A DNA stretch of 64,000 nt, from positions 104,304 through 168,303 of the forward strand of contig CAVVMV010000013.1 in NCBI GenBank assembly GCA_963749485.1. Direction: 5' to 3'. Below the pieces are notes generated by a model. The model worked only from the letters and a program-made list of their open reading frames with translations, was not told the DNA's origin and ran no database searches. Within the stretch, counting starts at the first letter, position 1. Each line of letters starts with the position of its first letter. Position numbers and translations under genes: made by a program. This document shows, piece after piece, positions 1-9,992 of this stretch. Source of the DNA: JAZGGS01 sp963749485. Lineage in GTDB: Bacteria; Bacteroidota; Ignavibacteria; Ignavibacteriales; Ignavibacteriaceae.

Positions 1-1570
1 AACAAAAATGCATACGAGCGGCGGGTTATAAGCAGCCGGTATTCAAGGTTTGTCCATGCAGTTCGTGATCCTAAAAACTGGTCTTCACGGTAACCGCGCA
101 CAGACCTTGTACCTCCAAGCCGCCAGAGATCACTATCTTCAAAAAAAGCTCCTGTTAATTCTCTTCCACTAACGGTTATTGCAATAACATGCCTTCTGAA
201 AATTTCATAAAAACCGCTAAAGCTCGCCGTAAGCCGTTGCAGGTTAATGCTGGTTTCCAGGTTGGGTGGAATGAACTCAGCCGGACCATTTATTTTTTTT
301 CTGCTGAATGAATAGGAAGTTTCAAAAAGAAAGCCGCCCGTTGGCGAAAGCGGATCATCGCGGATATCAATTTTAAGACTTAACCCTGTTGTAAGAGCGG
401 ATGAGTTATAAACTGTAAATTTCGGTTCTTCTCTTTCTGTTGGAATAACCTCTTCGGAAACGACAAATCCCGCCGCAGAAATATCTTCGGTGGCTAAGTA
501 TTCCAAGCTACCGCCAATTTTCCGCTGAACATAAGTTGTATCCTGTATCCGTTGAAATAATTCTGCATTTAAATTAAATGGATAACTGAAAAGCCATGGT
601 TCCAAATATTTTAATTCAAGTTCCTGGGAATGTGCGATTGAGTTTCTGCCATCTTACTGCGGCAGCTCTTCCCGTTCCAAAAATATTTCTTAAAGTTACA
701 TTCACTAGTCCTGTAACATATCCTTTTTCATCATCAGTTGAAGGGGGAATGTAACCGATAATTCCATCAAAGTTGTTCGTGTTTTTTTCTTTAACATTTA
801 TAAGCAGCACCCCGTTGTTTTCAGAATCAAGATAGAAAGTAGGAAGCGGAACCGGGTCGAAGAATCTTAGCTTGTTCAATCGTTTAGGAAGGTCATCAAC
901 TTTTTCCTGCGAGTAACCTTCTCCGCTTTCAATTCTAAGTTCACGGATGATTACATAGTCTTTGGTAGAAGTGTTACCCTCTATTTCTATCCTATCAATG
1001 CTGCTTTCACCTCCTTTTTCTAAAAGAAGATAAAGGTCGGCAAAATGTTCATCGCTTGTAGTATCATCATAAAGATGAACAGATGAGATGGTAAAACTGG
1101 CAAACGGGAATCCATTATTTTCCAACCGGGTTAGCAATTCATTTATGTTTAGTTCAATCTCGAACTTATTGAAAACCTCACCTTCCAGATAAGAAAAAAT
1201 CGAAATAATTTCTGATAAATCCGATGAATCTGAACTTGTTAGAAATACTTTATTAACAAAAGTAGGTGTGCCTTCATCAATATTTATTACCAAATCAACT
1301 TTTTGCGAATCTTCTAATATTGTTACCGAGCTGCCTTCGAATGTGCTGTTAAGATAACCCTTGAGCGCAAAGCTCGCCGGCAATTCTCGATTTAGCGCTA
1401 TCTAATAAACCGGGATAAAATTGGTTTCCTTTAAAAGTGCCTGCAAGATTTATAATTTCGCTATCGCTTAGCAGCGTGTTACCATTTACTTCTGTATTAT
1501 TTATTGTTTGAGCAGATAAAAAGAAAGGAAAACAGAAAAGGATAAGAAATTTTTTATTCAGGTTTATCAT
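1..1570 (-). CDS. Omp85/BamA-family outer-membrane assembly barrel protein (3' end outside window)
   Basis: The protein begins at 1570 with a signal peptide (MINLNKKFLILFCFPFFLSA), followed by POTRA-like repeats with short KGYLNSTF and NKLRFFDPV segments, then an outer-membrane beta-barrel. The barrel part, read in a third frame over positions 1-640, contains RLGGTRSVRGYREDQFLGSR, which matches the conserved loop-6 VRGF/Y motif of Omp85 proteins. Such proteins insert or translocate other outer-membrane proteins. BamA is the closest general model, but the family also includes TamA and patatin-linked barrels, so I give no symbol. Two frame breaks, near 1385 and near 625, are most likely sequencing errors because homology is continuous across them. 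The start overlaps the 3' end of the upstream sugar kinase by 17 bases, suggesting translational coupling. The C-terminal barrel strands run off the left edge. Confidence 0.85.
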
Positions 1571-2519
1571 TAATTACTTTCATCTTTTTACCAACCGCTT
1601 CCGGTTTAATCTTCCCGGTAAATTGATCTGCAGAAGTTTTTGGTACCCTGCACACATCAAACATTCCGGCATTTGCAGTTCCTAAAGAAGTTGCGAGGAT
1701 AAGCTGCTCTATAAAAGTTACCTGGTGATGCCATCCGTAAACAATACCGGAAGTAAATGCATCACCGCTTCCTGTTGGATCTATAGCTGCAATTTTAGGG
1801 ACTGCAACTTTATAATGAAAGTCAAAATTGGAAGAGTAGAATTGATTTTCTCCATCAGTAAGGAATGTCTGTTTTACCCCTTTTGAATAAAGAAAATCCA
1901 AATACTCTAATTTTTCTTTTTCTGTTTTTAAACTGATTTTAAGTGATGACTCTGTTTCTTGTACATTATTATGAATAACAGTTGGAGAAGCATCAATACA
2001 ATTTTTAAGATGATCTCCATAAGTATCACAAACTGAAATTTTACCATGTTTGTTTGCAATTTTAATTCCTGCAGGAAATATTGAATCAGCCTGCTTACAC
2101 GGAGAACTGCCTGAAAAAACTACAATCGCAGAGTTTGCAATCATCTTTTCCAGTTTCAAAAGGAATGCATCGACTTCATCTTTTGATATTTCAGGATCTT
2201 CACCAAAGAAGGAACTTACAGAGGGTTCAGAGGAGTTAATAATTACAGCACAATCGCGGGTTTCTGATTTTGTTGATATAAATGAAAAGCTTATCTCTTC
2301 ATTCTTAAGAGAATTGCGAAAAGCTTTACCATTAGCGCCGCCAAGAAAAGTCAGCGCAATGTTTTGCACATTTAATTCGTTTAGCTGCCTGCTAACATTT
2401 ATGCCTTTTCCTCCGGCTTGAAGAGTTACAATGCCGTTCCTGTTTTGATGATGGAGTGATACCTTTTGATATTCATATCTTCTTTCCAGCAGCGGATTAA
2501 TTGTTACAGTTAATACCAT
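1554..2519 (-). CDS. PfkB-family hexose-phosphate kinase (1-phosphofructokinase/tagatose-6-phosphate kinase type)
   Basis: This 321-residue protein has the two PfkB ribokinase-family signatures: AGGKGINVSRQL near residue 36 (substrate side) and DPTGSGDAF near residue 248 (ATP/anion hole with the catalytic Asp of GSGD). The N terminus MVLTVTINPLLERRY is typical of the FruK/LacC group, where most proteins start with TLNPAxD, so the usual Pro-Ala-Xaa-Asp is altered to Pro-Leu-Leu-Glu here. FruK/LacC enzymes phosphorylate sugar monophosphates to bisphosphates in the cytoplasm. No phosphotransferase or fructose genes are nearby, so the true substrate cannot be read from context. It lies directly upstream of and overlaps the BamA-like gene. 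The frame is intact. Confidence 0.85.
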   Translation of the reverse strand: MVLTVTINPLLERRYEYQKVSLHHQNRNGIVTLQAGGKGINVSRQLNELNVQNIALTFLGGANGKAFRNSLKNEEISFSFISTKSETRDCAVIINSSEPSVSSFFGEDPEISKDEVDAFLLKLEKMIANSAIVVFSGSSPCKQADSIFPAGIKIANKHGKISVCDTYGDHLKNCIDASPTVIHNNVQETESSLKISLKTEKEKLEYLDFLYSKGVKQTFLTDGENQFYSSNFDFHYKVAVPKIAAIDPTGSGDAFTSGIVYGWHHQVTFIEQLILATSLGTANAGMFDVCRVPKTSADQFTGKIKPEAVGKKMKVINDKPE

Positions 2520-2613
2520 AAGGTTTTCAGCAGATGGTTGGATTAGCTAAATTTTTTGTGCAAAGGAATTTTTAAGACTGTTTTGATGCCTGCTTATAAT
2601 TTAAAACATATTA

Positions 2614-3886
2614 TCAGTACCGATACCTGAACAGATCACCGTATAGAGGCGTTGTAAGACGGTAATCACCAAAACCTGTTTCATCAATAAATATAAAACT
2701 ATGATTAAGATCGTAATACTGCCAAACCTCGTACGGTTTCGAATCATATTCAAACGGGTGCCGGTCTATATTATTGGGTGAACCAAGAATAATGAATACC
2801 ATTCCCCTGTCCGAACGCCATCCTTCAACGTAATGTGAAAAGTGTTCATCAGCATAGGCAACTCTTCTAAAATATTCTTCAAACGCCTGGTTCTGTTCAT
2901 TTGTAGGATTAGGATCCTTGTCCTTCCAGAACTCAACAAATCTTTTTGATTTTATATCATCAGTTTCCGCTTCTTTTACATAATCCATCTCATCCGGGCT
3001 GGCAATATACCTTAACTGCTCTACCGCTTTATCCAGATCCTGAATTGTTCTTGGCACCCCGATCCACCTGGAAATAAATGATTTAGCTACAGAACTAATT
3101 ATCTGGTCTTCATTATCTTTTAAATAAACATGAAGAAGATATTTACCCAGGTTTAGTTTAACATCTTCAAAAGTAAAAAACATTTGGTTAATTCCATGCT
3201 GAACCGGTTTCTTTTCGCTAGCCTGGAATAAAACCTCCTTATCCATATTCGAAACCATGTACTCCAGTGTAACTTCAGAAGCAGAATCAGAATAGATTTC
3301 GAAGAAGAATGGTATGCCATCTACATCTACAAAAACATGCCTGGTAATGTTCGGAATAATTTTGTTGCTTCCCTCAACAACCTTGTTTTGCGCAATAAGC
3401 ATAACATCGCTTAGTGATGGATTTATTGAAAGATCGCGAACAGTAAAAAGATTTTCTGAATAGATTTCTTCGCGTGAATCTTTATCCATTACTGCAGTTT
3501 TTATTAAATAATTTCCAGGTTTTAAATTGAATGACCTGTGACTCAAATTAAAATTCTTAGCAGCAACAGATTCATCGAAACTGTAAGCAACTATTTTTTC
3601 GCTCCATATTTTTTCAGTTTGCAAATTCTCTTTTTCTTCATCATAAACAGAAACAGTTACTGTATAAGCTGCTTCAAATCCTTTACCGGTTTTAACAAAC
3701 TGTACATCCTGGTAAGGTACATGGATGAACACATCCAGTTTAGTTTTTCCATCTTCACCGGCAAAGTTTAAAAAATCCTGGAAATACTTTGCACCGCCAA
3801 TGGGCAAGTTATACAGATCTTCAACTTGAGCATGCAAGACTGCTCAAAGTAAAAATGGAAACGAGTATTGCAGTTAATATTTTCAT
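2614..3886 (-). CDS. GWxTD domain-containing secreted protein
   Basis: The C-terminal region (YVEGWRSDRGMVFIILG near residue 340) carries the GWxTD-type motif, here GWRSD, that defines a family found in Bacteroidota, Ignavibacteria and Acidobacteria; its function is unknown. The middle is predicted to be beta-rich and extracytoplasmic. The mature frame starts only after a signal peptide read in a neighbouring frame from ATG at 3886 (MKILTAILVSIFTLSSLA), preceded by a GGAG ribosome site ten bases upstream; one missing base near 3840 joins the two as ...SSLAHAQ. I therefore place the start at 3886. It follows rimO with only 13 bases between, so it is likely cotranscribed with it. Confidence 0.8.
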
Positions 3887-3899
3887 TTTTTTATCTCCA

Positions 3900-5198
3900 T
3901 TATTTTTCAACCACATCGGCAAAAAGATCATATTCATTATAATCGTAAACTTCAGATAAATAAAATTCGCCGATTTTCAATTTTCTGTTTTTTACTGGAA
4001 TAAGCACTTCCCCGTCAACTTCCGGAGCATCCCTATATGATCGTCCAATATAGAAATCTCCTTCCACAGCTTCAACTAACACTTTTAGTTTTTTTCCTTT
4101 TAACTCACTATTTTTCTTAAGTGATACTTCCTTTTGCAATTCCATTATTTTATCTCTGCGTTCAAGTTTTTCCTCTTGTGGTACAGTGTCGCCCATTTCG
4201 TAGCTAACGGTGTTTTCTTCCTGCGAATAATCAAAAGTACCAACTCTATCGAATTGTGCATCATTAATAAATTCGCACAACTCATTAAACTCTTTTTCTG
4301 TTTCGTTAGGATATCCAACAATAAAAGTTGTTCTCAAAATAAGTCCCGGTATTCCCTCTCTTAATTTATTAACTAAATCGAGAGTCTGTTTTTTTGTTAT
4401 TCCTCTTCTCATCGATTTTAGCACGCTGTCTGAAATATGCTGTAAAGGGATATCTATATAGTTACAAATTTTTTCATTCGATGCAATCTCATTAATAAGA
4501 TCTTCAGGAAAACGGGATGGATAAGCATACATAATTCTTATCCATTCGATTCCGTTTATTTTGCTAAGTTTATTCAGAAGTTCGGCAAGATTTTGTTTAT
4601 TGTAAAGGTCTTTTCCATAACCGGTAGTATCCTGTGCTATAATAACCAGTTCGCGGGTATTATTGGAAGCTAAAAATTCTGCTTCGCGCACAAGTTCTTC
4701 AATTGGTTTAGATTTATGATTACCGCGCATAATTGGAATAGCACAAAACGAACATGGTCGATCGCAGCCTTCTGAGATTTTTAGGTAAGCAGTGTGAGAA
4801 GGAGTTGTAATAACCCTTTCACCCAGAAGGTTATATTTTAATTCGCCGCCAAGCTCTTTTACAATTCCTTCAAAATTTTCTGTGCCAAAATAGATATCAA
4901 CTTCCGGTATCTCTTTTTGTAACTCACTTTTATATCTTTCTGAAAGGCAACCAGCTACAATGACTTTTTTTGTTTTGCCTTCGTTCTTCCAGTTTACGGC
5001 TTTCAATATTGTATCAACTGATTCTTCTTTAGCTGCTTCTATAAATCCGCATGTATTAATTATAATTGCATCAGATTTATCAGGATCGTCCTGCAAGCCG
5101 ATATTATTTGCCTGCAGTTGTCTCATCAATCTTTCGGAATCAACTGTGTTTTTAGAACAGCCAAGTGTAATAACACTTACATTTTTACGTTTTTTCAT
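3900..5198 (-). CDS. rimO: Ribosomal protein S12 methylthiotransferase RimO
   Basis: A 432-residue radical-SAM methylthiotransferase of the usual RimO length. The N-terminal UPF0004 domain begins with ITLGCSKNTVDSERLM and carries the three Cys ligands of the auxiliary cluster (C in GCSKN, NTCGF, and AGCLSERY). The radical-SAM CxxxCxxC motif is seen as GCDRPCSFCAIPIMRG near residue 145, and a TRAM domain occupies the last 65 residues. The IPIMRGNHKSKP stretch is characteristic of RimO rather than MiaB. The enzyme adds a methylthio group to Asp of ribosomal protein S12. The paralogue miaB lies at 15535-16884 and shows the distinguishing VPFTRGRERSR in the same place. The frame is intact. Confidence 0.95.
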   Translation of the reverse strand: MKKRKNVSVITLGCSKNTVDSERLMRQLQANNIGLQDDPDKSDAIIINTCGFIEAAKEESVDTILKAVNWKNEGKTKKVIVAGCLSERYKSELQKEIPEVDIYFGTENFEGIVKELGGELKYNLLGERVITTPSHTAYLKISEGCDRPCSFCAIPIMRGNHKSKPIEELVREAEFLASNNTRELVIIAQDTTGYGKDLYNKQNLAELLNKLSKINGIEWIRIMYAYPSRFPEDLINEIASNEKICNYIDIPLQHISDSVLKSMRRGITKKQTLDLVNKLREGIPGLILRTTFIVGYPNETEKEFNELCEFINDAQFDRVGTFDYSQEENTVSYEMGDTVPQEEKLERRDKIMELQKEVSLKKNSELKGKKLKVLVEAVEGDFYIGRSYRDAPEVDGEVLIPVKNRKLKIGEFYLSEVYDYNEYDLFADVVEK

Positions 5199-5212
5199 TT
5201 AGGCAATTAATT

Positions 5213-6034
5213 TCAACTAAAATATTTTAAATATAACCAGATGGCAGGTGCAGAAAATAGGAGCGAGTCGAACCGATCAAAAATTCCGCCATGACCGGGA
5301 ATGATGGAAGAAGAATCTTTTACGCCGGCATCTCTTTTTATGCTGGATTCTACAAGGTCGCCAAGTTGACCAATAATCCCAATAATAATTCCCAACACAA
5401 TTACATTTGTCCAGGAAAGAAAATCTAAAACGATTAGTTTTGCCAGAAGCATTGTTAAAATTGCAAATAAAAATCCTAACAGTGCTCCTTCCCAGCTTTT
5501 GTTAGGACTAATGCGTGGGAACAATTTATGTTTTCCGAGAGCAGTGCCTCCAAAAAATGCAGCAGAATCACAAACCCAAATTGTGGTTAACATCGAAATT
5601 ATTACATATCCTCCCCTTGGGTAAAGCTCGTTAATGTTCGGGTAAAATTCGCGGATTGCGATTAATGCTGAAGAAAATAAACCGATATATAAAATTCCAA
5701 AAAAGGTTGCCCCAAGATTTTTAACAACCGAACCTTTATTACGAAACAATTCAATCATCAACAGTAAAAGAACAATGACAAAGAGCAGCGGGATAAAATC
5801 AACTGTGTGATAAAACTGGTTTGTTATGATTATACAAACTGCAAAAAGCCCGAACCAAAGATTGACGTTTGCAATATTCTTCTTAACCATTCCACTGAAT
5901 TCGTAGTATGAAATTAATCCAATTGCCAGTGTAAAAAAGAAGAAATAGTAACTGCCAAAGTAACTTGCAAGAACGATTAATGGAATAGCAAAAATAGAAA
6001 CTATTACTCGTGTGGCTGTATTACTAATCGCCAT
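5213..6034 (-). CDS. cdsA: Phosphatidate cytidylyltransferase CdsA
   Basis: An integral membrane protein of 273 residues with about eight hydrophobic segments. The C terminus carries the full CDS signature, SSIKRDAGVKDSS followed by IPGHGGIFDRFDS. The enzyme makes CDP-diacylglycerol from phosphatidate and CTP, the branch point of phospholipid synthesis in the inner membrane. The Asp residues in GDLVESSIKRD and DRFDS are the expected metal and substrate ligands. Its start overlaps the stop of the upstream zinc-ribbon protein by 11 bases, and rimO follows 14 bases after its stop, so these genes are very likely one transcript. Confidence 0.94.
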   Translation of the reverse strand: MAISNTATRVIVSIFAIPLIVLASYFGSYYFFFFTLAIGLISYYEFSGMVKKNIANVNLWFGLFAVCIIITNQFYHTVDFIPLLFVIVLLLLMIELFRNKGSVVKNLGATFFGILYIGLFSSALIAIREFYPNINELYPRGGYVIISMLTTIWVCDSAAFFGGTALGKHKLFPRISPNKSWEGALLGFLFAILTMLLAKLIVLDFLSWTNVIVLGIIIGIIGQLGDLVESSIKRDAGVKDSSSIIPGHGGIFDRFDSLLFSAPAIWLYLKYFS

Positions 6035-6383
6035 TCTCCTCTTCGGTTGAACTTTCCTGGTTCTTAACGCTGGTTATAAAATCAAGTGCTGGTTGTACAT
6101 CAACTTTTTTAACCAACAATTTTACAACCGAGAAATCACCCGGAGCTGGAAAGTTATGATCTTTTTGGGAGAGCATTGTTGCTGCAATCCCAGCACTTTC
6201 TAAATTATCCTTAAGCATTTCAACATCTATCTCGTTGAATGATGTATAAACGAGCACCCAATCGTCTTCATTAAGCTCATTGTACTTTTTTAATTCAGCA
6301 GCATCAACAAGATGTGTGTTACAATCAGGGCAAATTACAATACCTTCCACGTATTCATAATTACAATTTGGGCAAACCGGCAT
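6024..6383 (-). CDS. Zinc-ribbon plus DUF2007-like signal-transducing protein
   Basis: A 119-residue soluble protein. The first 25 residues form a zinc ribbon with two CxxC pairs (CPNCNYEY and CPDCNTHL). The rest, VYTSFNEIDVEMLKDNLESA followed by a beta-strand with VVKLLVKKVD, resembles the small ferredoxin-fold DUF2007 domain (putative signal-transducing protein), whose function is not established. A C-terminal acidic tail follows. It sits between a CPBP membrane protease and cdsA and overlaps cdsA by 11 bases. Confidence 0.7.
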   Translation of the reverse strand: MPVCPNCNYEYVEGIVICPDCNTHLVDAAELKKYNELNEDDWVLVYTSFNEIDVEMLKDNLESAGIAATMLSQKDHNFPAPGDFSVVKLLVKKVDVQPALDFITSVKNQESSTEEENGD

Positions 6384-6391
6384 AATGCCTC

Positions 6392-7357
6392 CTAAGTTGT
6401 TTTATTTTTTTTATAATACCTTTTAATAAAAAATACTACTATTCCGAATAAAGATAACATTATAAAGAAATATATGATATTTGCATTCAAAGCGCTTGTG
6501 TCGGTTGTATCTACGCTGAAAATTTCGTCATCACCAATAATAAAGTAAAGCAGCACAGCTGTAAAGTTATTTAAAAAGTGAAGAATGATAGGGATGAATA
6601 GAGATTTGCTGAGATATGCTGCAAATCCAAAGTATAATCCGAGAGTGATGAGCGGTAATATTCCATAAGGACTAAAATGATATAATCCAAAAAATATTGC
6701 TGTAACAGCGGCAGCTTTAAATGGTGAAATTTTATGCTCAAAACTTCTCTGTATATAACCTCTGAACATCACTTCTTCGGACAAAGCAGGAACAACAGCA
6801 ATTACTATAATTACCAGGATCATTTCAGGCACGTTGTCTGCTGACAGCAGGTTCCCGAAAGTTTTTTCAACAAGTTCATTTAAGGAATCGAACATAGATT
6901 TTATAGAGTTTATAAATTCAGAACTTGAAGCCCATTTTTCTATAAAGAAGTTTTGAATGTATAAATAACTTTGAAGGAGCGGTGTTAAAACAATTATTCC
7001 CACAATAAATAAGAATACTTCGCGCCAGTTAGGAATTTTAATGTTAATAACTTTTGAAACGTCTCCGTAAATCCATTTTGCAAAGAGCAATGCAGGAAGA
7101 AGAATAAAAAGAATTTGTCCCGCCATAGTCATCAGCCGTAAACCGTTAACCGGCGCAGCTTCCAGATCAAAACCAAATATTAATAGTGTTAATGCGCCGC
7201 CAATAATCTGGTAGAGGAAAAAGCCTCCAACAAGCCCAAGGAAAGCTGCTGCCAGCGGAGATATTAACGGGTAAATATCCGGTTTGCCGTAGGAATCATT
7301 ATTATTTTCTAAATGATCCTGTTCTTCATTTTCGGGATTAGTTTTTAAGTCATCCAT
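6392..7357 (-). CDS. CPBP (CAAX/Rce1-like) family intramembrane protease
   Basis: A 321-residue polytopic membrane protein. It contains the three conserved CPBP motifs: SEEVMFRGY (EExxxR) near residue 193, FFGLYHF (FxxxH) near residue 221, and IILHFLNNF (HxxxN/B) near residue 260. These supply the glutamate and histidines of the intramembrane active site. The N-terminal 25 residues are polar and acidic. Bacterial members are variously linked to bacteriocin self-immunity, signalling and protein processing; the substrate here is unknown. It is the first gene of the run toward rimO and lies eight bases before the zinc-ribbon protein. Confidence 0.85.
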   Translation of the reverse strand: MDDLKTNPENEEQDHLENNNDSYGKPDIYPLISPLAAAFLGLVGGFFLYQIIGGALTLLIFGFDLEAAPVNGLRLMTMAGQILFILLPALLFAKWIYGDVSKVINIKIPNWREVFLFIVGIIVLTPLLQSYLYIQNFFIEKWASSSEFINSIKSMFDSLNELVEKTFGNLLSADNVPEMILVIIVIAVVPALSEEVMFRGYIQRSFEHKISPFKAAAVTAIFFGLYHFSPYGILPLITLGLYFGFAAYLSKSLFIPIILHFLNNFTAVLLYFIIGDDEIFSVDTTDTSALNANIIYFFIMLSLFGIVVFFIKRYYKKNKTT

Positions 7358-7424
7358 TAAATTTTTATAAAAGTAACGTGGATAATTATAATGAAGTTAA
7401 AGATAAGAAATTATAGACTCAACA

Positions 7425-7458
7425 ATAAAAAAAGGAAGAAGCATTTGCCTCTTCCTTT
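7425..7458 (-). terminator. Rho-independent terminator after the DUF3108 gene
   Basis: The arms AAAGGAAGA (7431-7439) and TCTTCCTTT (7450-7458) form a 9-bp stem with a ten-base loop. On the minus strand they are followed by a run of seven T residues. It lies just downstream of the stop of the DUF3108 gene at 7481. Confidence 0.75.
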
Positions 7459-7480
7459 AAAATTTTGATGTAAAAATTTT

Positions 7481-8278
7481 TTAATGTTTTGCTTCTAATT
7501 TACCAGCCAGCCCTTCGTAGTCTGTTAATTTTGCTTCAACATAACCGATAAGAATTTTTGTTCTGACTTTTACGGGTAATCTCAGATCATCATCAGTCAT
7601 CCATACAATAATATCACCTTCGTGTTTAAACAATCCGCCTTCCTGTACCAACGGTTCAACAACAATACAATCGAATTTACCCGATGGAACTTCCACGGTT
7701 TCTTTGCCGTGATAAATTACATCCAGGTCATAAACTTTATCTTTATAAAAATTCTGCATATGAAATTTATCATTCACTTTTAATTCAGAATAATTTAAAG
7801 TGCGGGCATAGTACAATGCTGAAACAATATCATTTACATAAAGCGGTATTTCGTATTCACCGGCGCTGGTTTTTGCTTTACCTTTTCGCTGATCGAAAAA
7901 AGCTGCAAAATCCCTTGAGTAGCTGCCTTCCCTTATATGCTGTTCGAATCGCCATGGAAAAAGCCCTTCAACATCTATGTAAGTTTCGTAACGGTCTCTA
8001 ACTTTGTAAAGCCAATCGAAGCCGGATACAGTTACAACTTCAAATTGAACATGGTATGCATCCCTTCCTGAAATTCTTTTTATCTTTGGAATCTCCATTG
8101 TAGCAATGCCGGCTGTAATAAATCCGTAATCTATATTATATACCAGCTTTTCTCCTTCTTTGAATGCTTTATTCTCAACTTTTCGTAAGTCTTCATTTTT
8201 CGGTTTATCTTCAGCAAATGCTAAAAAGGTAAAAGCTAACAGTAACAGCCAGATATATTTTCTTTTTATACTAAACAT
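7481..8278 (-). CDS. DUF3108 domain-containing exported protein
   Basis: A 265-residue protein with an N-terminal signal peptide (KRKYIWLLLLAFTFLAFAED). The body matches the DUF3108 pattern: FKEGEKLVYNIDYGFITAG near residue 40, a YET-FPWRFEQ segment, and a C-terminal VPSGKFDCIVVEP and DDDLRLPVKVRTK. DUF3108 proteins are periplasmic, lipocalin-like beta-barrels of uncertain role, often next to envelope biogenesis genes. Here it follows a GT9 glycosyltransferase by 17 bases, at the end of a minus-strand envelope operon that finishes at the terminator at 7425-7458. Confidence 0.85.
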   Translation of the reverse strand: MFSIKRKYIWLLLLAFTFLAFAEDKPKNEDLRKVENKAFKEGEKLVYNIDYGFITAGIATMEIPKIKRISGRDAYHVQFEVVTVSGFDWLYKVRDRYETYIDVEGLFPWRFEQHIREGSYSRDFAAFFDQRKGKAKTSAGEYEIPLYVNDIVSALYYARTLNYSELKVNDKFHMQNFYKDKVYDLDVIYHGKETVEVPSGKFDCIVVEPLVQEGGLFKHEGDIIVWMTDDDLRLPVKVRTKILIGYVEAKLTDYEGLAGKLEAKH

Positions 8279-8295
8279 TTTTAATCTCCGTGGTT

Positions 8296-9324
8296 TTATA
8301 CTTTCAATTCTCTTTTAATTTCATCAAAGACTTTGCCAATATCAATACTATTCATACAATCCAATTTCTCGCATTGTTCCCGCGTGCAGTTATTGCAATC
8401 GATAGAAGGGGAAAATATTGCTTTTTTATCAGTAAACGGACCCCATCTTTGTGGAGAACACGCCAATATTTTCGGGTAAAATCCTACTGTAAATTTCCCT
8501 AAAGCAGCAGCAATATGTATAGGTCCGGTTGAATTGGAAATAAAAATATCAGCATGGTTTAACAACGCTTTTAATTCAGAAAGATTGAGTTTGCCAGCCA
8601 TGTTAATTATTGTTTCTTTTAAAATAAATTTATCGCACAATTCTATTTCTGAACTATCGCCGGTTATCATAATTTTAAGATCATCAACTTCGCTTAGCAT
8701 TTTTGTAAGCGCTATCATTTTTTCTGTAGGAAGATCCACAGAGCTGCCACCACTGCCGGGATGAATTATTACCAGTTTATCATCATTATTAATTTTTTCC
8801 GATTTTAATAACAAATTTATTTTTTCCTGGTTCTCGCTGTTAATCCTGATATCAAAATTAACAGTAGTGGGTGAGATTTTTTCATGTATACCAATTTCTT
8901 TAAGAAGATTAACATTATATTCTAACTCATGTTTTTCAGCATATTTTCTGTGCTCATAAACCCTTTTATTAAAAAGGAATGAATACGACCTGTAACCGGT
9001 TCCAATTCTTTTTTTAATCTTAGCGAAGAATAAAATAAGTGCGGTAGTAAAAGTTGGGGAGACAACTATTGAAACATCAAAGTGCTTTTTCTTTAATCTA
9101 TTAATGTTTTCTTTTATAGAAACTTTACCGTTTTCTTCTTTGAGAATAATTATCTCATCGATGTAAGGATGTTCTTCAACAAGAGTTTTAGTATACCCGC
9201 GCACCAGGAAAGTAACTTTACATTCCGGAAAATGTTTTTTTACCAAACCCGCAAGAGGCAGCGATAAAACAACATCACCAATTCTATCTGTTCTTACAAT
9301 AAGTAAATTTTCAGGTGCTTTCAT
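8296..9324 (-). CDS. Glycosyltransferase family 9 (heptosyltransferase-like)
   Basis: The protein is about 342 residues long from MKAPENLLIVRTDRIGDVVL, with the GT9 N-terminal RxDRIGDxxLS donor-side motif. Further motifs are IIHPGSGGSSVDLP near residue 185 and SNSTGPIHIAAALGK near residue 265, the hallmark of the ADP-heptose transferase fold. A Cys-rich tail (CNNCTREQCEKLDC) is usual in this group. These enzymes add heptose or related sugars to the lipopolysaccharide core on the cytoplasmic face. I chose the start at 9324 because it overlaps the mpg stop as ATGA; an upstream in-frame ATG at 9366 would overlap mpg by 46 bases and add a non-homologous extension. Confidence 0.88.
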   Translation of the reverse strand: MKAPENLLIVRTDRIGDVVLSLPLAGLVKKHFPECKVTFLVRGYTKTLVEEHPYIDEIIILKEENGKVSIKENINRLKKKHFDVSIVVSPTFTTALILFFAKIKKRIGTGYRSYSFLFNKRVYEHRKYAEKHELEYNVNLLKEIGIHEKISPTTVNFDIRINSENQEKINLLLKSEKINNDDKLVIIHPGSGGSSVDLPTEKMIALTKMLSEVDDLKIMITGDSSEIELCDKFILKETIINMAGKLNLSELKALLNHADIFISNSTGPIHIAAALGKFTVGFYPKILACSPQRWGPFTDKKAIFSPSIDCNNCTREQCEKLDCMNSIDIGKVFDEIKRELKV

Positions 9325-9935
9325 TTTCTTGATAAGAATTGATTCTCTTTTATATAAAATCGCCACGGATAGTTTGTTGATTTTGTAATACCAATTCTTT
9401 TTGATATTCCAATTTCAGAAGCTTTAACTTTTGGCTGATCGAGTAAAAATATTTTATCCCCGGTTAAATCTATACCTGAATGATCTTTATTTATTCCTAA
9501 AGCTTTACAAACTTTACCAGGACCACTTGTTAAATTAATAATTTCCATATCGTTTTTTAATTTTCTGCCGAACCTGTTTTTTATCATCATATCTAAACCT
9601 TTAAGTGGTTCAACTGCACGAATTAAAACTGCTGTGCCATTATCTTCAAACCCGGTTACAACATTGCAGCAGTGATGAACTCCATAAGATAAATAAACAT
9701 ATAAATATCCGCCTTCATTAAACATTACTTTATTTCTTTCAGTTTTGCCACCGTAAGAGTGAGCAGCTTTATCAGTTTCGCCGTCATATGCTTCAACTTC
9801 TACAATTTTTGAGATAAGCAGGTTTTTAATATTGTTCTTAACCAACACCTTGCCAAGCAATTCCTTTGCCACAGTAAGTAAATCCCTGGAATAGAAACTT
9901 TTACTAAGCTTTACACCCGAAATTGTATTATCCAT
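9321..9935 (-). CDS. mpg: DNA-3-methyladenine glycosylase (AAG/MPG family)
   Basis: A 204-residue protein of the mammalian-type alkyladenine glycosylase family. Conserved parts are the catalytic-glutamate region VEVEAYDGETDKAAHSYGGK near residue 46, TERNKVMFNEGG, and YLYVYLSYGVHHCCNVVT with the helix-bending Tyr and His residues. It excises alkylated purines such as 3-methyladenine as a monofunctional glycosylase of base-excision repair. It lies inside an envelope operon with no other repair gene beside it and overlaps the GT9 start by four bases. Confidence 0.92.
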   Translation of the reverse strand: MDNTISGVKLSKSFYSRDLLTVAKELLGKVLVKNNIKNLLISKIVEVEAYDGETDKAAHSYGGKTERNKVMFNEGGYLYVYLSYGVHHCCNVVTGFEDNGTAVLIRAVEPLKGLDMMIKNRFGRKLKNDMEIINLTSGPGKVCKALGINKDHSGIDLTGDKIFLLDQPKVKASEIGISKRIGITKSTNYPWRFYIKENQFLSRK

Positions 9936-9992
9936 TATACATTAAAAAAAGAATAGTAATCAGTTAGTTTTTGTTGTGAAGAATTGAGATAA